The notes under the pieces were generated by a model that was not told the origin of the DNA, did no database searches, and saw nothing but the letters and a program-made list of their open reading frames with translations. Below, in pieces: positions 1-11,678 of a DNA stretch of 64,000 bases. How positions within the stretch are numbered: the first letter of the stretch is position 1; the number at the start of each line of letters is the position of its first letter. The translations under genes and the position numbers were made by a program. This DNA comes from Lytechinus pictus. Lineage: Eukaryota > Echinodermata > Echinoidea > Temnopleuroida > Toxopneustidae. The stretch lies in contig NC_087257.1 in NCBI RefSeq assembly GCF_037042905.1, forward strand, positions 23,069,001 to 23,133,000, read 5' to 3'.

Positions 1-1689
1 GCTTATCTTTGGAAAAGGTAACACTTTGGAAAAGTTTTAAGCTTTTGTTTGTTCTAAACTAATTTTGTCTTTTATACTAAAATTGCATTTCACTATTTAA
101 ACTTAACATTCATGTATTTCTAGATGACTTCACACAATTCTTTCTTACTTCTATAAACATTGGTTGTAATAAAAAGAGTAACAGTTTTGGGGGAAACAGA
201 TTCAGCTTTTGGATTTTTAGTGAAAATTAAGTGTGCAGACATGGGACTTTCAAACATAAGATTTCCTGTAATGGATTCAGCAAGATTCTTTGTTAAATTC
301 ACAAAGCATGTTGTCAATGTATCCAGCATGTACACGTTTGAGTGGTTTGCAAGCAATCAATCTCAAGCAATTTTTTGTATCAAATAGCAATCTTTCATTT
401 TATAATCAATAAGGCCTACAATACATGTACATACTATTGATTTGATCATTAGTATTTGCACTCAATCGCAAATTTCATCATTTCCATGAAAGGTTCTTGA
501 CCCTCACTCCCTCAATTTGTGATGGTGATGATGATACTTGAACATTGGATATGTGCTGCATAAAACAATACTTTTTAGAAATGAATAAAAAAGGAGATTT
601 CAGTTCACACCGTGTCTCATTTTTATACATTAAAAAAAAAATTGCAGTGTTTGTTATTACTTCAAAAATGCAGAGGACTTTGCTCAATTCATACAGTGCA
701 AACGTGCAAACATGTCGACATATTAAGCTTTTGTTTAGTATATTTGGCAAATTCCTCATTCTGTACTTGCTCTCCCCAATATGTGAACATTACCATGAAA
801 ATAATGTACTAATGTGATTTCCATTTATACTGTACTTGTTTGAGTTGTTTCATAAAAATATCCTTGAACTCGGGGCAGCACAGCAGAGCAGCACAGCATT
901 GATGTGTAAATTGTAGGACTTTACATTTTGTTGTACACATAGGCTACAGTGGCACGTATACAAGGGCATGTTCATTATCAAGTCTCACTGAACACTAAGT
1001 ACTGTACACACTAAAGCAGAGAGTGGAGGCTACATGTAATCTCTGTACAAGAAGGATGCAGGCTTTTATGTGTGATGTAGGTCACTGGTCAATTTCTATT
1101 GCCCTGACCTCATTAGGACTTAGGAGTTGGAAAGATGCTTAGTCAAGTGGACAAAGCTGGACAATCGCACTGGTCACGTTTTCGTGCTCCAAAGGGTGAA
1201 GGTTATGTAGAGTGAGCTCAAGATGCAGGTCACTTGTTAACCCTTTATTACTGCACTATAGCAAGCTTGATGGGGGGGGGGGGGGCATTGCCGCATAGGG
1301 ACAGTGCCTAAAAAAATTAAAGAGGGGGAAAGAAAGGAAGAAAGATTATTGAATAAAGATAGATAATTGTGCATTTTGCATGTACAATGTACATGTGTAT
1401 GGAGTATTCATTACACAATGAAGGTTACAATGATCTACTACATGTACGTGGATTCTGATATTTACTTCCGGTACTTAATGTACCATTACTTTCAATCACC
1501 AATTTACATGCACATGAAATTGTGTCCGTGTAGGTCTACTAGTGATGTTGATTTGAAAGTGCATTTTAAACCTCTCTCAATAACAACAACAGCAGCAAAA
1601 ATTAATCTGAATCTTTTAATAGATCACAGTTTCTGACTCATTTTCAGGAGTGCTATGAGTTTGGAAAGGTAACAGAAAGTCTGTAATTT

Positions 1690-2283
1690 AAAGGGGAATT
1701 CAACCCAAACAAAAACTTGTTTTTATAAGAAAAAGAAAAATCAGACAAGTTGATAGGTGAAAGTTTGAACAATATTGGACAAACAAGAAAGTTATGAATT
1801 TTTCAAAGTTGTAAATATTGGTAATCACTATACTCATGGAGACTTCATATTGGCCGCGTATGGGATGTCATAGTGATGTAAGGCAAGGACTACTCTTCCA
1901 TGTACTTTATACATATTATGGCTAAAATGTCATTTTTCCCAAAAGTTTTATTTCAAATTATATTTTTCTTTCATGAGGACATTAAGCAATATACTACCTG
2001 GGTTATATTTAGATTACTGCCCCAGGGGAATGGGTACTTAGGAGAAAACCACAAATCCCTGATAATAAAGTACATGGCCTATGGGAAAGTTGTCCTTGCC
2101 CCTTCTCATAATTTACTTACCCAGTTGCCAATTTGAAATCTACATATAATAGTGATCTCAATTTTAAAGCAGCTATAACTTTCTTATTGCTTGTCCGATT
2201 TCTTTCAAACTTTCGCCATTCTGTTTAATTTATTTTTCTCCTTCCCAACAAAACATTTTATGGCCAAGGCTGGATTCCCCTTT
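1690..2283. mobile_element. MITE-like element (AAAGGGGAATTCAACCC termini)
   Basis: Terminal AAAGGGGAATTCAACCC at 1690 and ggattcccctttaa at 2272 are inverts. Subterminal arms also pair (caagaaagttatgaattttt near 1784 against ctataactttcttattgctt near 2171). It is upstream of INSIG. Confidence 0.65.
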
Positions 2284-2509
2284 AAAGGGGAAATTCTCTC
2301 TGATGTCAAGTTCTTATACTAAAAGCAGAAAATTTTGAAAAAAGTTTGACTAAAAAATGGTTGGTTGAAAATTTGTAGAAAGTGTTGAGGACTTTTCCAA
2401 GATTCGAACTGTCTGACTTGCATGATTTTCTGATGAAATATAACGATACAGAAGATTGCTGCTAGCTTGTCATGTCAAAAAAGATAAAAATTCATCCACA
2501 GTTAGTATA

Positions 2510-2651
2510 CAAATATACCAGGCTTTGAGTAATTATCGCGGAAATTATTTGTCTGAGGTTGGACTGGCAAATAGTAAATTACATGTATGCCATTACAACT
2601 GAGGATGAATAATCCTCTTTTTACTTTTGAAATAAAGGCCTGGTATATTTG
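2510..2651. mobile_element. MITE-like element upstream of INSIG
   Basis: Perfect 14-bp inverts CAAATATACCAGGC (2510-2523) and GCCTGGTATATTTG (2638-2651) bound a 142-bp segment. Confidence 0.6.
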
Positions 2652-3883
2652 TTTTATATCCTACATTTTATAAGTTAGAACAACAGATCTTGATAATCTA
2701 GTTTTTATACACATAGTTCATCTTTTTTTAATCTGAACCAAAATATAGATATTGTGCTGCGCTGACTGACCTACTTTTCCTGAAGCTCTGCGCATTTGTG
2801 CCTGCGCCCGAGAGATTGCGCGATCCGTGTCAATGATCTGTGAGGTTAATGATGGAATACATGTAGTGCATTATTCCATCATTGACGTCACAGAATAGCA
2901 ATTTTTCTTCAGTGGGTGTTTCATTTCTAACATTATTGCAAAATGTTGGGTCACATGATGCTATTTAAACCAATCAGCATACATTATTTAATTTATGTAA
3001 GATATAATAGTTATTAATTATTATTGTATTGAGGGAGAGTGAAAATACTCTCATTCATTTCATTCAATAATATATACATGTAAAATCATACAAATATCAT
3101 ACATTATTTTGAACATAAATATATAAATATAATCATGAAACATTTTTTTAAATTTCTCTTCTATTATAAACAACTTGACATTATAAAGTAGTAGATTCCC
3201 AGGGAAACACATAGCAGTATACCGTATTGATGATGATATTCATATTGATCCAATGTGTATTGTTGATAATAATCGGCATGAGGAATTTTGCATTGTGTGC
3301 AATGTGACATTTAATCAAGCTCTACAAATAAATGGGCATGACAAAGATAATTTTTGGCTCAATTTCAAAAGATTAATATGTTGATACTGTACATCTCACA
3401 TTAGTCTATACACACACTTGCAATGTACAGGTACTGTATATACATGTACATGTAGCCTACATAAAACATTCATTTTACAGAAGGAGACTCGAGTCCGATC
3501 ATATTGAAACCAAGTACATGTATATCATGTGGTGCATGCAATAACCGATGCATAATGATGACATCTGTTACATTAATAACATTTAAATTCTCTCTGCTTT
3601 GTTTTCCATGTAGACCTACAGAACCCAAGTTGAACCTCTTAATCTGAACCTTCATATTTTCCTGCTGAAATGTCACATGATCCATCTTCCTGCCTTTAGT
3701 AGCCAGCTACGTATTCAAGGACCTGTACCTAGGCTACACATATGCTGCAATAGTGAGCTCCATTCACTACTACACATCCTGCTTGCCCAACTTGCTGAAA
3801 CTGTTACATTCCATCATAGAATAGAATAGGTGGTCTGCAGAATAAGCCAAAATCAGACAATAAACCAAAATCAGACAATAAAC

Positions 3884-4027
3884 ATGGCTTCTCAGGGGCC
3901 AGTGTCCTCTCCGCAGAATCCCAGCGGTCAGTCGTCCATACTAAGTGGTCAACAACCCAAGGAGAGCTTGAGCACCCATTCCTTTGGCCATACCATGGCC
4001 ATTCTTCTGGACAGACAGAAAGTAAAG
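3884..4027 (+). CDS. INSIG: INSIG coding exon 1 (N-terminus)
   Basis: ATG at 3884, 48 codons, rich in Ser and Gln, ending in DRQKVK. The donor is AAG|gtaggt at 4028, phase 0. The extreme N-terminus of INSIG proteins is poorly conserved, so support comes from position, frame and splice phase more than from similarity. Confidence 0.75.
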
Positions 4028-7000
4028 GTAGGTTATCCAATAAATCCCATAAAGACAATTACAATACAATATGATTTTAGTACAATACATATTTTCAATA
4101 TAATTAGTCTATAACAAGTTATCTGTGTAGCCTGTAGGGCTCAATTAGTTTATTCTTAGTTAAGCTGATTTAAAAAAAAGAAAAGAAAAGCTATCCAGTT
4201 AGGTTTTCACATTCTCCCAGAATTTTAAGCTAGATTTGCGGAGGTGTCATGGTGTAGTGGTTCAGTCACTTGACTCTCAAAACTAAGGGTTGAGGGTTCG
4301 AATCCCACCTGGCACTAATGTCCTTTGGCAAGGCACTTATCCACGTTTGTCACTCTCCACCCAGGTATTAAATGGGTACCCGGTAGGATGTAAAAGTCAA
4401 TGTGCTTAGATTGGCATGTGTGCAATGATAATTGGTTGCCTGGCCAAGATACTCCCCAGGGAGTAGAGATGGTTTACTTTTATGTGTGGGACAGTGATGG
4501 ATCCTATGACCAGGGTAATAATAATCACAATGTAAAGCACTTAGAAACCAACGTATAAAGTGCTATATATTATTATTACTGTATTTAGTTCAGAAAATCA
4601 GCACTGATTTTTTTTTTTTTGGTCAAAGTGATTAATTATTGTCCAATAGTTTAAATACTTCTGGTATGTTTGTACCTTTCATACAGTATGTACTGAATCA
4701 ACGATTCCCCTTGCCAGGCTTGCCCATTGCACACAATTCTGTACAACCATTTCGTTTAGTTTGTTTTGTTTGATTATTTACAGCTATGTCGATCCTTGTG
4801 CAGACGCGGTGTTGTTCTCTTCCTTATTGGCATTGTGATGGCTCTTGTACTTAATCTTCTTCAAGTCCAGAATAATGTCACCTTGTTCCCCCCTGAGACT
4901 CTGGACAGTATTTCCTCCTCGGCCTGGTGGGTTGCACCTTTCTGTGGCTCTGCTGCTGGTGAGTTAAAGCTAAGCTTATGTAATCTCAGAAAGCAATATT
5001 TCATGAGAATGTCTTTAAAATACATGTAAAGGTTAATTTTTACCTTATGTTAATTTTGTAGATCTAGCAGGTGTATTGGTCTGTAAGCAATGTGACCCTA
5101 AGAAATGGTCTAGTCTATTCTGAGAAGCTTAGATACACCAAAGATCACAAACATAGATAAGCACATGTGGGACAGTGTATTATTGCTAGGAAAAAGACCC
5201 ATCACTAACTGGCAGGGATGACATATTTATTTGGCTAATTTTTTCAGCAATTTTGCATTTTATTATTCATCATATAATTTAGGGAACATTTCTCCATATA
5301 AAAACTTGAGATCCACATCTTTGAGTTGGTGATTTAACAAATTATACGATTCTCATCCATTTTTTCTTTGAACAGTTCTTGTTGGCCTCCTCTACCCATG
5401 CATAGATGATAAGCTTGGAGAGACGCCATATTACAAGAGAGAGTGGTCCCATGTCATGCGATGTCTTGCCGTCTTCGTAGGAATTAACCATGCTTGTGCT
5501 GTATCCTTGACAAACGTAGTATAAAATGATTTTTTTTTAATGGATGACACAGTAATATTCAGCAGATAATCAATCTTGAAGGAAAGAATGTTTGAATTCC
5601 ATCAGTACTTGCCAGAAATTGAGCATGGGGCAATTGCACCACATTCACCAATTGCTTTGGGATATTTTTCAAAGAGGAGGCTGAAGTCTTTGATATACTA
5701 GCAGGGTTGAGTATGAATGCTTACCAGGGTCCCGTATCACAAATTTTAGCGATTAATCGTATGCTTAATTTTCATGATTGATCGTACATTGTAGTCAATG
5801 GAATCAATCGTAGAAAAATGTTCCACGATCATTGCTAAGCTTTGTGTTATTGGCCCTTGAAAGCTTGCAAAATGTGTGCATTTTTACGTCAAGTAACTGT
5901 ACATTTTTATTACTAACTAGTTAGAAATACCTCGTTTCCCAACAAAGAAACCTTGATTACTTGGTATAAATTGGTCCCTTTCTCTGTATGGGGCAGGAAA
6001 GGAAATCATGTGGATATCATAAATGTTTTAAATTTCTTTTTAATATCTTCAAATCTGGGAGTGTTTCATGAAAGGACTTGTCTGACGTGGCGACGTTGTA
6101 TTCGACAAGTTCTGCTTTATCCAACAATAATCATAGGGAGTTCTTCTCAGCACATTAACATCAAGGAAAGTTGTAAGATCTGATAACTTGTCAGATTTAA
6201 TATGTTGATGCTGTAAGTATAGTCCTTGACTCTATGCCAACACAGAAAATTGAATTTGGCAATAATCTCCAATTTTCTCTGACATTGGCTGCAATGTCCC
6301 TCGGTCTATGGTGGCTCTTTGACCGATCGAGGAGTGGGTTTGGTCTTGCCCTCACCATTGCCTTCTTAGCCACTCTCATCACACAACTCCTTGTCTATAA
6401 GGGAGTTTACAGGTAAGGAGTGTTCACACTGAGTTTCGTTCTCATGTCTATATTCATGTAGATAATACAGTTCAACTCCAGATTTAAGAAAAAGTTTAGT
6501 TCACACTTCTATGGAATGCTAGGTTTAATCTTCCTCTTTGAATATGAAACATTTATGTCAGCAAAAAAAAAATAATTGAGATTAATTCACACATTCCATA
6601 TCTAATAGTATTGCAAGTTTATATTTAGGACACTTTGTAACTCATTGCAGAATTGAAATAATCTGTACTTTTGGAATGAGTTGACAACAGGCAGTGGCAC
6701 TTCATAAAAGTGTGATCTACATGTAAATGATCTAGGATTGACTTGATTGATGCTTTGATATATTTTCATAATTTGCTGAGCAATATTCCTGGATTCATTA
6801 TGTTTTAAGGATAATTTTTTTAAGATGAGTGGATTAAAGTAATCATGCTTCTTACATGTAGTTATCCTACTATTATAAAGGATTATGTATAACAGGGCTT
6901 TTCCTCACAATGACAAATCACATTAAAACAAAGTTTTAAGATAATTTGCACAAGCTGAAGTACAGTTGGATTACTACAAGTACAATTCAATTCCAAAGTT

Positions 7001-7761
7001 CTTTTTTTTTCGCTTTAAAAAATATACATTAATAACGAAAAAGGCCCATTTACAGTATGATCTAATTATGAAAACAAAAAATAACCCAATTTATTTTATC
7101 TGGATAAAAGCTTGTTGCTTACATCTCTTCAACTTAATCTTTCTGTTCCAGGTACACTGAACCCGACTTCCTTTACGTGCGTTCTTGGCTTCCATGTGTG
7201 TTCTTCTCAGGAGGTGTAACAATAGGCAATATAGGCAGACAGCTTGCATTGGTGAGTGCAGTCTGATGGTGTATCATGGGGTTCCAGGAGTGGGGGGGGG
7301 GCATGGGGTAGGTTCCCACTGATGTTATTGGCTTATCTCGTAAAGCTCTTCATAAAATCACACATGACTGGTGACATGTTCTTGTGCTAAATGACATACC
7401 CCATGTAGCTGAATGAGTACAGAATTACATGTTCCATTTGTGGTAAAGTCGTAACTTACAAATGGTCATATGCAGTGCCACTTCAGTCTCAGCATCTAAT
7501 CATAATCAAGTGTGTCATGGAATATAGCATAATGATAATTTCTTATGCAACAGGTCCCTTGGTTGATTGGGCAAATGGAAATTAATATCTTCTTGCCTTG
7601 GAGCTCAGTGCCATGACAGAGTTTAAACAATGCACCTTGTCAACAACAGTATGACAAGATCATGTGTTGCAGAAATACCAGTATTTGAATATTAATTATG
7701 AACATGTCCATGTCTATTCTTTCAGGTTGACCGTCAGTTTGCAAAGGAACACATGAGTTGA
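3884..7761 (+). CDS. INSIG: INSIG (insulin-induced gene) protein, six coding exons
   Basis: Coding exons are 3884-4027, 4784-4958, 5376-5500, 6246-6412, 7152-7251 and 7726-7761; joined they give 248 aa, close to vertebrate INSIG2 (225) and INSIG1 (277). INSIG is a polytopic ER membrane protein that, when sterols are high, holds the SCAP-SREBP complex in the ER and promotes ubiquitination of HMG-CoA reductase. Seen here: a weakly conserved 48-residue N-terminal exon; a first membrane segment with [20 protein letters not shown]; then [25 protein letters not shown], and [14 protein letters not shown], whose Asp (about residue 174) matches the Asp needed for SCAP binding in mammalian INSIG-1; then [20 protein letters not shown] and a short tail QFAKEHMS. 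The start is the first ATG of the exon frame. All phases match across junctions. The exon 3 donor (GCT|gtatcc) is weak but is where family similarity places it. The gene is convergent with the GALNT gene. A long 3' UTR is possible; AATAAA occurs near 12485 and 12984. Confidence 0.93.
4237..4580 (+). mobile_element. tRNA-derived SINE in INSIG intron 1
   Basis: A polymerase III A-box-like TGGTGTAGTGG (4250-4260) and B box GGTTCGAATCC (4295-4305) lie in a tRNA-like head starting near 4241. The body contains ttggcaaggcacttatcc and ccacccaggtattaaatggg, common to marine-invertebrate tRNA SINEs, and the tail is agtgctatatattattatta. The tail resembles the end of the LINE fragment at 20427-20620. 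It is in sense orientation to INSIG, inside intron 1 (4028-4783). Confidence 0.85.
4784..4958 (+). CDS. INSIG: INSIG coding exon 2 (first membrane segment)
   Basis: Acceptor tttacag|CTATGT, donor GCTG|gtgagt, 175 nt, entering in phase 0 and leaving in phase 1. Encodes [20 protein letters not shown], the first transmembrane helix, then the lumenal [20 protein letters not shown] stretch typical of INSIG. Confidence 0.93.
5376..5500 (+). CDS. INSIG: INSIG coding exon 3
   Basis: Acceptor gaacag|TTCTTG, 125 nt, phase 1 to 0. Encodes [16 protein letters not shown] and [19 protein letters not shown], strongly INSIG-like. The donor is taken as GCT|gtatcc at 5501, a poor match to consensus, because vertebrate INSIG reads HASA then K(L/I)(D/E)F at this point. 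Confidence 0.9.
5726..5857. mobile_element. Short MITE-like element in INSIG intron 3
   Basis: gggtcccgtatcacaaa at the left pairs with tttgtgttattggccct at the right; inner arms attttagcgattaatcgta and cgatcattgctaagct also pair in part. Termini resemble the GTTTCATAAAG group. Confidence 0.5.
6246..6412 (+). CDS. INSIG: INSIG coding exon 4 (SCAP-interaction Asp)
   Basis: Acceptor acacag|AAAATT, donor ACAG|gtaagg, 167 nt, phase 0 to 2. Encodes [20 protein letters not shown] followed by [10 protein letters not shown] and [17 protein letters not shown], the best conserved part of the family. Confidence 0.95.
7152..7251 (+). CDS. INSIG: INSIG coding exon 5 (last membrane segment)
   Basis: Acceptor ttccag|GTACAC, donor TTG|gtgagt, 100 nt, phase 2 to 0. 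Encodes [20 protein letters not shown] and [13 protein letters not shown], matching the last transmembrane helix of INSIG. Confidence 0.95.
7726..7761 (+). CDS. INSIG: INSIG coding exon 6 (C-terminal tail)
   Basis: Acceptor tttcag|GTTGAC, phase 0. Encodes [11 protein letters not shown] then TGA at 7759-7761. The short charged cytosolic tail matches the length of the INSIG tail, in which the last few residues vary between paralogues. Confidence 0.85.
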   Translation, partial: VDRQFAKEHMS

Positions 7762-8914
7762 ATTCATTAGAATGGAAGAAATAGACTTCTATTATGAGAT
7801 TATTCTTGAGACAAAGAACTGACAACTGCAGCTGAATGTAGAAATGCAAGCGAAGAGGCTAGATGTCGCCGAAAGCATAGCAAGATGGCTTCAGAAGCTG
7901 ATGGCATATACAGACTGGAACAACTGCATGTCGGCTTGTATGTAGCATGATAAAATTTGCTCTCTTGAGGACATAATTTATATGCTGCATGTTGCATTGA
8001 TGTTGGAACACTGCAGATGAGCCTTGGCAAGTAAATGACATCTGAATAGTTCTGCGACATCTGTAACAGCTGCGTGAATACTGCCGAAAGATATCCATAG
8101 AGCTGCATTGGTGCCTTCTGCTTAGTCATTTCTTATGGAGCAATTGTTGCAGGACAGCAGGGTTGAGATGCGACCTATTAATGCAGTATTTAAGAGCTTT
8201 TGATGCAGACGTATGTTGTAACGTCTATCATGGCATGATTATTCAAGGGAACTGATTGCCCATTGGCTACTTAGCTGCTTCCTGCATCCAGATCGGACAA
8301 TGTATTTCCTGAGAATTGACTCTTCGCTTAGGAGGACAGGGAGTAGAGACTTATTTGTTAAGTGTTATGCGCTATACAGAAACTGACCATTATTATTTTT
8401 TTATTATTAGATATGAGCATGCATCTTGATTGCTAAAGCTCTCGGTTCTCTTCACCGTGTAGGAGAACATTGACGTTTGGTACTTAGCTGTACTTTTACC
8501 CAAGATGTGCCATGATTGAGATTTACAGAGTGTTAAGAAAACAGTACCTGTAAGCTTTTCCTGCCAAACCTGTGGACATCTGCGCTAAGCCACATGTAAT
8601 ATTTTGACCTGTAACAGGACACAAATGTGACTCCAAACTTAATAACTTGAAGCTGCAGCCAGTGTTGCGCAGATGGTTACTTACTCTAGGGTCTTCCAAA
8701 TTTAGATCCACCCATACTTTGAATTTGTCCATAAGGATGTTCACTCGCACCATTTCAAGTTTATAGTAACTTGGTCTAAAAACTGTTCGCCTACATCTTA
8801 GATAGTTTAATACCCCTTTCGTCCAACTCTCAGTCTAATTCCGAGATGGTCCGATTTCCACTTTGTCTTTTCAATATGTTCTACTTTGTCAAATTGAAGA
8901 TTTGATTCCATAAC

Positions 8915-9075
8915 CAGGGCCCCATGGCATACAAGTTACTATGATGGTAACTTTGCCATCCAATGGTAACTTCCCTGAAATCCTTGATTCTGATTGGCTG
9001 CTTAGCATTGTTACCATGGTAGTTGCCATTGGATGGCAAAGTTCCTATAATGGTAACTATTATGCAACAGAGCCC
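8915..9075. mobile_element. Short palindromic MITE downstream of INSIG
   Basis: Arms aactttgccatccaatgg and ccattggatggcaaagtt pair perfectly; outer ends cagggccccatggcatacaa and tatgcaacagagccc pair imperfectly. The core matches the element at 23852. Confidence 0.65.
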
Positions 9076-9907
9076 AGGTCAACTAATAAAAATTGGGTAT
9101 AGCCTGACTGGGACTAAGACAAAATGGTAAATGGGTCGAATGGCATGTGGACCAAATGGTTAGTACATGAACTGGTTGTAGGTGAACTGGGATTAGACCA
9201 AATGGAAAGTGGAACCAATTGGATGTAGACTGAGTGACAATTTACCTTTCATTAATGCGCTATGGGGGTTAAATGTATTTATAAAGGTACTCATGAGTCA
9301 AGTTTGTGAACAATTGAGATCTTGAGTACCTAAAAGTGATTTTTTTCCTTCAAAGGTATTTAAAAAGTTAGTTTTGGACAAAGTATCTTAACAGACTACT
9401 TTTACGTATCTTGAAAGGTGTTTTCATTGTATGGATATTTACTTACATATACTCTTACGGTTTTGAAGGCCTAACATAGTAAGAAATTACAGGAAATTAT
9501 TTTGTCATACCATCGTGAAATGACCTCACACATCTATGATTGTGTGTGTTATGCTTAAAGTGTGCTTTGATGTTGTATAAATATATATATTATATATTCA
9601 AGACTTCCATTGTAAAAATGAAAAATTTCGGAAAATTTAACACACATCAAAACAGTGTTACATTTTTTGAACTGTTGAACAGTTGTAGTTAATGAGATGA
9701 GGAAGAAGTCTTCTTTTTGCCATTTCTGAGCCTTTACTTCATCTGTACACAGCATGTTAAACTTTTCAGCCACAAGCTAAATACTTGATATCACGAGAAA
9801 TGAAATACTACGACGAGAAATCGTCCCCAAATCCGATTAATGTCAGCAAGTGCTGTCTCCGCATATTCAGACGTAGTTCGTAAACATGCAAAATAATAGT
9901 GTTTTAA

Positions 9908-10335
9908 ACGGAGACAAAGTTCATTGATGATTACTATTATCTCATTGACAAAAGAGTTTAGAAAGATAACAAACTCCGTCCCAATATTTTGATCTCTCTT
10001 CTCCATGTACATCAAGTAACTACTGAAAGAAATGCTAGTACTTGGGCCAATAAAGAATGTTTCTGAAACAAAGACAAAGTTCATTGATGATCGCAGTACA
10101 ATTATCTTATTGACAAGTATAGATAACAAACTCCACCGTAATATTTTGATCTCTCATCAGGCAACTACTGAAAAAAAATCTAGCACTTAAGAATGTTTCT
10201 AACCAGAGACAAAGGTCATTGATGATTACGATTATCTCATTAACAAAGAGTTTAGAAAGATAACAAACTCCGTCCCAATATTTTGATCTCTCATCAGTTA
10301 ACGACTGGAAGAAATGCTAGCATTTGGGCTGATAA
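9908..10335 (+). repeat. Three imperfect tandem copies of a 135-160-bp unit
   Basis: gacaaagttcattgatgatt-like starts at about 9912, 10072 and 10207; each copy runs through ttagaaagataacaaactcc and caatattttgatctctc. The region is downstream of INSIG. Confidence 0.8.
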
Positions 10336-10366
10336 ACTTTTGTATACAAAGTGCAGTACCCTCTAA

Positions 10367-10595
10367 CAGACCTGCCAACCAGTACGTTTTGTTAAAACCA
10401 GGGTGAAGATATTCACATTTTTAATGTTTTTTTTTTTCATCTGCAAGAGCAGTGCGCATTTTAGCTTGCATGCAGCTTGAGCGCCGCGATGAGCGAGTGC
10501 GCCAAGCATTTTATTATGAAATACACTTTTTTGGGGAAATTTTTTTTTTAAAATCACAGAATACAGTTTTTCATTCCCAGAGGTTGGCAGGTCTG
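10367..10595. mobile_element. MITE-like element (CAGACCTGCCAACC termini)
   Basis: Perfect 14-bp terminal inverts CAGACCTGCCAACC (10367-10380) and GGTTGGCAGGTCTG (10582-10595). No coding sequence. Confidence 0.7.
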
Positions 10596-10748
10596 CATAT
10601 TTATCTCACACGGTAAAAATACTGATTTTTTTGTCAAAATACTGATTTTTGGGGATAAGAATACTGAAAATGCAAAATACAACTTGGCAGCTCTGCTCTA
10701 ATCAAATATTTATGATAATGACTTGCTGTTTTGTTGTCTTCACCGATG

Positions 10749-10961
10749 CTGGGGGATGTTTCACAAAGAGTCAAGTGTGACGTAGAGTCGCACTTGAATT
10801 CCCAGTTGCATGTGGTATAAAAGGCATCACCGTATTGGTCATTCATGAGAAGAGGACGAGCGTTGCTTGTGATCAATGAGATTGTGCATTTCATAATATG
10901 CCCTTGCGGCACTAAGCACAACTTTAAATCGGACACTTAAAACCTTTGTGAAACACCCCCA
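10749..10961. mobile_element. MITE-like element (CTGGGGGATGTTTCACAAAG termini)
   Basis: The left end CTGGGGGATGTTTCACAAAG pairs with CTTTGTGAAACACCCCCAG (10943-10961). It belongs with the GTTTCATAAAG group. Confidence 0.7.
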
Positions 10962-11481
10962 GAAATGCAGTGCTGCTTTGATAGTGTATGTGTATCTCAA
11001 AGTCTGAAAACATAGATAATGGTTTTAAGCATTTATTGCTGAATTCATGTCTTTTCTCATGGCTGTGTACTTGTGACGCAGTGCTGAAAGTTTTACAAAA
11101 TGAAAGATGTTCAGGGTTTCGGAAAACCTGCCGTCATCTAATTACATTCTTTCTTTGCTTTAGGCTATTTATTGGTCATCTAGCAATACATGTAGGTTAT
11201 CCTATTTGAAACCAACTGGGTTCATTTTGCAGATACAGTACCTTGCAGGTTATATTAAGTTTAATGAATTTAATGATTATGTCTTGCTGTCCAACATATT
11301 TATTATTTTTCCTTCCAAGCTTTTCATGTTAATTTATCTATTTACAGTTATCTTCCGTTTCTGTTAGCTGCTTTGTCAATTTGCCTCAATTTTTGTTTGC
11401 TGCTTCATTTAATTTCTTTGGAAGGAAAGGAATTTCTTGTCTGGATTACAATGTGCCATTAATCCAGTGTCTAATATAACT

Positions 11482-11678
11482 CATACCTGCCAAGTATTCC
11501 TAATAGGTAGGAACATTCTTATTTTGGGGAATGAAAATTGCCATCTTAACGTGTGTTCTGTCAGAAAAACAAACTATGTAGTAATGAATGGGGAATTTAT
11601 GAATGTTCCTACTTCTGGGAATTGTGTAATCTGTTCCTATGTGTTCCTATGTGTTGGCTGTCTCGGGTGGCAGGTATG
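11482..11678. mobile_element. MITE-like element (CATACCTGCCA termini)
   Basis: Perfect 11-bp terminal inverts CATACCTGCCA (11482-11492) and TGGCAGGTATG (11668-11678). Related in wording to the 10367 element. Confidence 0.65.

Larger units (their letters stand above)
1..3883. other. INSIG upstream region, no gene recognised
   Basis: AT-rich DNA with two MITE-like elements (1690 and 2510). A CRE octamer TGACGTCA lies at 2883-2890 near a GC-richer patch (2760-2840), which is a possible regulatory area. Short open frames here show no family features. Confidence 0.6.

Noticed and set aside
4241-4315. tRNA gene (good A and B boxes)
   Set aside because: The tRNA-like head continues into a SINE body and ATT tail and its stems are imperfect, so it is a SINE rather than a functional tRNA.
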